DNA of 64,000 nt, taken from positions 16,685-80,684 of the forward strand of contig NZ_JAGGPB010000027.1 of NCBI RefSeq assembly GCF_018614055.1. The letters run 5' to 3'. Below, piece after piece: positions 61,411-64,000 of this stretch. The notes under the pieces are model-generated. The model saw nothing but the letters and a program-made list of their open reading frames with translations. It did no database searches and was not told the DNA's origin. Position numbers and translations under genes: made by a program. This DNA is from Streptomyces sp. ISL-98 (GTDB lineage: Bacteria; Actinomycetota; Actinomycetes; Streptomycetales; Streptomycetaceae). Within the stretch, counting starts at the first letter, position 1. The number at the start of each line of letters is the position of its first letter.

Positions 61411-61672
61411 TCGAGGACCCTTGGAGATTTGATTGGCAAACACGATGGAAGGAAGGCACCCCCGGTGGTCCCCATTCCTTTCTAATTACCCATTACCCCC
61501 GCTATTGCATTCATGGGCATAATCGCTTAGTTATGCGTCCGTTACCATTCTGTGATAGTGGACGGGCGGGATGTTAATCAGTTCGCATCACACGATGCGG
61601 CGGCCGTGGGAGCAACGCTCCGGCCACTCACTGAGACTTCCTACTGCCCGACCGAATCAAAGGATTCCCGCG
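61411..61672. other. AT-rich intergenic region, possible origin or promoter
   Basis: ATTACCC is repeated in tandem (61485-61498), followed by an AT-rich stretch (to about 61580) unusual for this DNA. GTTACCATT occurs at about 61541. It lies upstream of the Lsr2-like and helicase genes. An origin of replication or a promoter are both possible. Confidence 0.35.
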
Positions 61673-62410
61673 ATGCGTAAGACGGTTCTCGTGCCCGTTC
61701 AGCACACCTTTTGCGATGCTCACATTGCGCGTGATGGTTCGGAGGTGGAGGCGGCCGAGACGCTGACGCTGGGACGGCACACGTGGGACTTGTGCCTTGA
61801 ACACAACGTGATCTTCGGCCGCTACCTGGTGGACGCTCTCGGTGTGCCTGCTGAGGGTGAGGCCGTGGCAACCGTGCCTGAGCCGCTGCCGGTTGCTGAG
61901 CCTGCCCCTGTCGCTGACCCTGAGCCGGAAGCGGAGCACGAGGAAGCGACCGAGCCTGAGCCTGTCCGGTCCGTGATGCTGGCCGGTGAGGTACCGGGGT
62001 ACGACTGGGACACGGCCCGTGAGGCTGTGCGGAACCTTGGCTATGAAGTGGTGGGCCGCGCGGATGAGTCCACGGTGCTGCTGATCCTGGGTGAGGGTGG
62101 GGAGCGCAACGCGTCCAAGCTGACGGACGCTGCCGAGCGTGGCATTCCGTGCATGGACGTGCGGGAGCCTGGCAGGTTCAAGGCTGCTGTTCGTTCGGGT
62201 GAGTTGGTCGGTGGTGACCCGCTTCCGGAGCCTGCCAAGGTGGGCCGCTCCGGGATGAGTGACCGGGAGCGCAACCGGGTGATCCGCGCATGGGCCAGGG
62301 AGAACGGTTGGCCGAGCCTCCCTGTCCAAGGACGTGTCCCGATGAACGTGCGCCATGCGTACAACTTGGCCCACCTGGACACATCCGAGGGGAAAGCGGC
62401 AGCGGCCTGA
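61673..62410 (+). CDS. Lsr2-type DNA-binding protein with a BRCT-like domain
   Basis: 245 residues from ATG 61673 (AAAGGA upstream). Residues 1-60 hold two Cys and a His-rich part (HTFCDAHIARDG, WDLCLEHNVIFG). About 60-100 is a Pro/Glu/Ala linker. About 102-190 is BRCT-like (SVMLAGEVPGYDWDTAREAV, RNLGYEVVGRADESTVLLIL). The end, RNRVIRAWARENGWPSLPVQ and GRVPMNVRHAYNLAHLD, is the Lsr2 C-terminal DNA-binding domain. Lsr2 silences AT-rich foreign DNA; a mobile-element copy could protect the element from silencing or keep it quiet. Confidence 0.85.
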   Translation: MRKTVLVPVQHTFCDAHIARDGSEVEAAETLTLGRHTWDLCLEHNVIFGRYLVDALGVPAEGEAVATVPEPLPVAEPAPVADPEPEAEHEEATEPEPVRSVMLAGEVPGYDWDTAREAVRNLGYEVVGRADESTVLLILGEGGERNASKLTDAAERGIPCMDVREPGRFKAAVRSGELVGGDPLPEPAKVGRSGMSDRERNRVIRAWARENGWPSLPVQGRVPMNVRHAYNLAHLDTSEGKAAAA

Positions 62411-62498
62411 GTGCCGCGCCCACAGTGTCGGGCGCTGAGTGCGCCCGGCACCCCCGGCCAGTGGCCACGCAACTAACCCTTCTTGAGATAGAGGCAGC

Positions 62499-63881
62499 AT
62501 GAGCATGAGCACCCCCGTTCTGTACGGTCCGATCGGTCGCGCGGTTCGCAAGATCGCCCCGTTCCTGGAAGCGGACGCATTGGGGGTGTACGTGGCCGCA
62601 CTGTCGATGTGGTCGGCCGCCATCGGTGGCACGGTCAAGGTGTCATCCCGTGGCAACGCCCGTCCCGTGCTGCTGTGGTCGGCCCTGGTGGCCGGAACGG
62701 GCAGGGGGAAGGGAACCGCGCTCCGGGCGGCGCTTCACGTCCTGGACAGGTCACTTGGCCGCTTCCTGGCCACCCACACAACGTCCGGCATCACGTCGGG
62801 CGCAAGCATGGTGCACCACCTGTGGCAGCAGCAGGAAGCGACAGCGGAGACGGAGGCAGGGACCGACCGACGCTGTGTCGTGGTTGAGGAGGAGTGGACC
62901 GAGGTGTTGAAGCGGGTCAAGCGTGACCCGTCGTTCACCACCAAACTCCGGGCGGCGTGGGACGGGACGACGCTGCGCAACACCACCAAGGAAGAGGCTC
63001 AGGAAGTCCGAGACCCTGCCATGGTGCTCCACTCCCACATAACGCCGTCCGACTGGGCCAAGTACGTGGGTGAGTCGGAAGCGGCCGGAGGGTCGTACAA
63101 CCGCATCCTCCCCTTCTTGCTCGGTTCCGTTCCGATGCTCGATGACGACCGGGTGAGCCTGCCCGATGTGGACGGCTGGGAGTTGTCCGACGCCTACGGC
63201 TGGGCAACCGCCCGGCCCCGTGTGATCACGCTTGCGGAAGATGCCCGGCTTCTGTGGCGGATCGTGCGCCGGTACGCCCGCATCCTGGGTGAGACCCTGC
63301 CCGAGGGGCAGGCCGTATTCATCGAACGCACCGCAGAGCAGACACTCAGAGTCGCGGCCTGCCTCGCCGCCTCCGAGCGCTCCGAGGTCATCACGGAAGA
63401 GATGCTGTCGGCCGCCTTCACGCTCGTACGCCGCTCCGTCCAGGACGCCGTACGGATCACCAAGGGGGCCGACGACGCGCCCAAGGTGAAGAGCCAGCCG
63501 CTCAGCCTCGCCGACAAGGTGTGCGCCCGCATCGAGATGCACGGCGGTCGGGCAACGTCCTCCCAGGTCCTCCCGTACGTGGGAGCAACGGCCAGCGAGG
63601 TCAAGGCACTGCCCGAAATCGTCGTCACCGTTGAGCGGTCGGGGAAGACCGGTCGCCCGGCCACCGTCTTCACACTTCGCGCTGACAGTTCCCGTCACGC
63701 AGAGGTGAGCGAGACGGCCGCAGCCGGCCAGCGGACAGAAACGGACGGTAACGGGGCGAACGTCGTCCGCATGGACGTCTATCGAGCGATTCCCAGGCAG
63801 GCCCCGGAGCCCGAGCCTATTAAACGGTCGCCTGCTCCCGTTCCCGCTCCGTCCGCCAACCCGTTTCGGGCCTTGCTCTGA
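62499..63881 (+). CDS. DUF3987-like replicative helicase/primase-helicase
   Basis: 460 residues. FLEADALGVYVAALSMWSAA leads to Walker A GTGRGKGTA (near residue 67) and an acidic VVVEEEWTEVL as Walker B. MVLHSHITPSDWAKYVGESE and GGSYNRILPFLLGSVPM are typical of the DUF3987 ATPase family found in plasmids and phages. The last 120 residues include a winged-helix-like part and a Pro-rich tail. It likely unwinds the element's origin. GAGGCAGC precedes the ATG. Confidence 0.82.
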   Translation: MSMSTPVLYGPIGRAVRKIAPFLEADALGVYVAALSMWSAAIGGTVKVSSRGNARPVLLWSALVAGTGRGKGTALRAALHVLDRSLGRFLATHTTSGITSGASMVHHLWQQQEATAETEAGTDRRCVVVEEEWTEVLKRVKRDPSFTTKLRAAWDGTTLRNTTKEEAQEVRDPAMVLHSHITPSDWAKYVGESEAAGGSYNRILPFLLGSVPMLDDDRVSLPDVDGWELSDAYGWATARPRVITLAEDARLLWRIVRRYARILGETLPEGQAVFIERTAEQTLRVAACLAASERSEVITEEMLSAAFTLVRRSVQDAVRITKGADDAPKVKSQPLSLADKVCARIEMHGGRATSSQVLPYVGATASEVKALPEIVVTVERSGKTGRPATVFTLRADSSRHAEVSETAAAGQRTETDGNGANVVRMDVYRAIPRQAPEPEPIKRSPAPVPAPSANPFRALL

Positions 63882-63900
63882 ACCCTTCGAACAAACCCAG

Positions 63901-63935
63901 AACGCCCCTGCCGATTCCCGGCAGGGGCGTTCGTT
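63901..63935. terminator. Bidirectional terminator after the helicase gene
   Basis: AACGCCCCTGCC and GGCAGGGGCGTT form a perfect 12-bp stem with loop GATTCCC. T-rich on the plus side and A-rich upstream, it can serve both converging genes. Confidence 0.9.
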
Positions 63936-63941
63936 TGTTGG

Positions 63942-64000
63942 TCAGTGGTTCAAGTCCCGGTACTCCTCCAGCAGCCGCAGTGAGGTGACTCCTGTGGTGT
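63942..64000 (-). CDS. C-terminal end of an unknown gene, rest outside the window
   Basis: The minus strand ends ...TGVTSLRLLEEYRDLNH and TGA at 63944-63942. Only about 18 residues are visible. The shared bidirectional terminator and good codon use support a real gene. No family can be given. Confidence 0.55.
   Translation of the reverse strand, partial: TTGVTSLRLLEEYRDLNH

Larger units (their letters stand above)
55952..64000. mobile_element. Integrative element at tRNA-Leu with its own capsid gene (satellite-like), right end outside
   Basis: The element starts at the 3' part of tRNA-Leu and carries, in order, integrase, regulator, excisionase, a hypothetical gene, an HTH protein, a scaffold-like protein, a major capsid protein, a small-terminase-like protein, a zinc-ribbon-like protein, an Lsr2/BRCT protein and a helicase. 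GC content is clearly below the flanking DNA, and genes overlap as in phages. Portal, large terminase, tail and lysis genes are absent in the visible 8 kb. The right attachment site is not found in the window. Confidence 0.78.

Noticed and set aside
63949..63960. GGTTCAAGTCCC near the window end equals part of the tRNA-Leu T arm, a possible right attachment site
   Set aside because: Only 12 bases match, the flanks differ (no CCCCTCGGAC), and the segment is part of a minus-strand coding end (RDLNH). Att repeats at tRNA genes are normally longer and include the 3' end.

Overview
The window reads as a high-GC Streptomyces (or close actinobacterial) chromosome. GC is about 70%, third codon positions are mostly G/C, GTG and TTG starts are common, and the gene families are typical of the genus. 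From about 55.9 kb to the right edge the GC content and codon choice fall, which marks an integrated element.

Layout. 0-8 kb: the end of an alpha/beta hydrolase gene, then a minus-strand uptake operon (acyl-CoA ligase, branched-chain-type binding lipoprotein, an unusual LivH-LivM-LivF triple fusion, LivG). 8-11 kb: a LysR regulator divergent from a bile-acid-symporter-like carrier, a small [2Fe-2S] protein and a hypothetical gene. 11.3-20.2 kb: an overlapping minus-strand operon for a NAD-linked molybdenum formate dehydrogenase (ketopantoate-reductase-like protein, catalytic subunit, NuoE-NuoF fusion, iron-sulfur subunit, FdhD), then an orphan KAS III gene and a GntR/FCD regulator. 20.4-31.9 kb: a carbohydrate locus (ROK repressor, RbsABC-type transporter, Gfo/Idh oxidoreductase, sugar isomerase, and a 1246-residue secreted protein with glucose/sorbosone dehydrogenase, PKD, CBM6, ThuA and DUF1080 parts). 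32-40.9 kb: an ebo-type cluster (inositol-phosphate synthase-like, UbiA-like, TIM barrel, EboA, TatD-like, EboE, phosphodiesterase, Tat-exported TIM barrel). 40.9-51.5 kb: a candidate oxalate/formate locus (OFA transporter, NDP-forming acyl-CoA synthetase, formyl-CoA transferase, oxalyl-CoA-decarboxylase-like ThDP enzyme; divergent SucC/SucD paralogues; aldehyde dehydrogenase). 51.5-54.3 kb: a TnpB-like nuclease gene with a small HTH partner, and a decayed IS5-type transposase. 54.3-55.7 kb: a DUF2254 membrane protein.

55.9 kb to the end: tRNA-Leu(GAG) is followed at once by a tyrosine integrase and an element carrying a regulator, excisionase, scaffold-like protein, HK97/P22-type major capsid protein, terminase-small-subunit-like protein, Lsr2/BRCT protein and a DUF3987-like helicase. 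It looks like a phage satellite that makes its own capsid. No portal, large terminase or tail gene is visible before the window ends.

Two themes cut across regions. First, sites sharing ACTGTAGAC(A/G)AT or the related ACAGTCGACGAA lie upstream of the formate dehydrogenase operon, the gntR gene and the divergent oxalate-locus promoters. This suggests one regulator controls oxalate cleavage, formate release and formate oxidation, although these loci lie 27-30 kb apart. Second, a dispersed GC-rich palindromic repeat occurs at least seven times. Three copies lie just downstream of genes, and four are read in frame inside proteins, where they form or enlarge low-complexity linkers.
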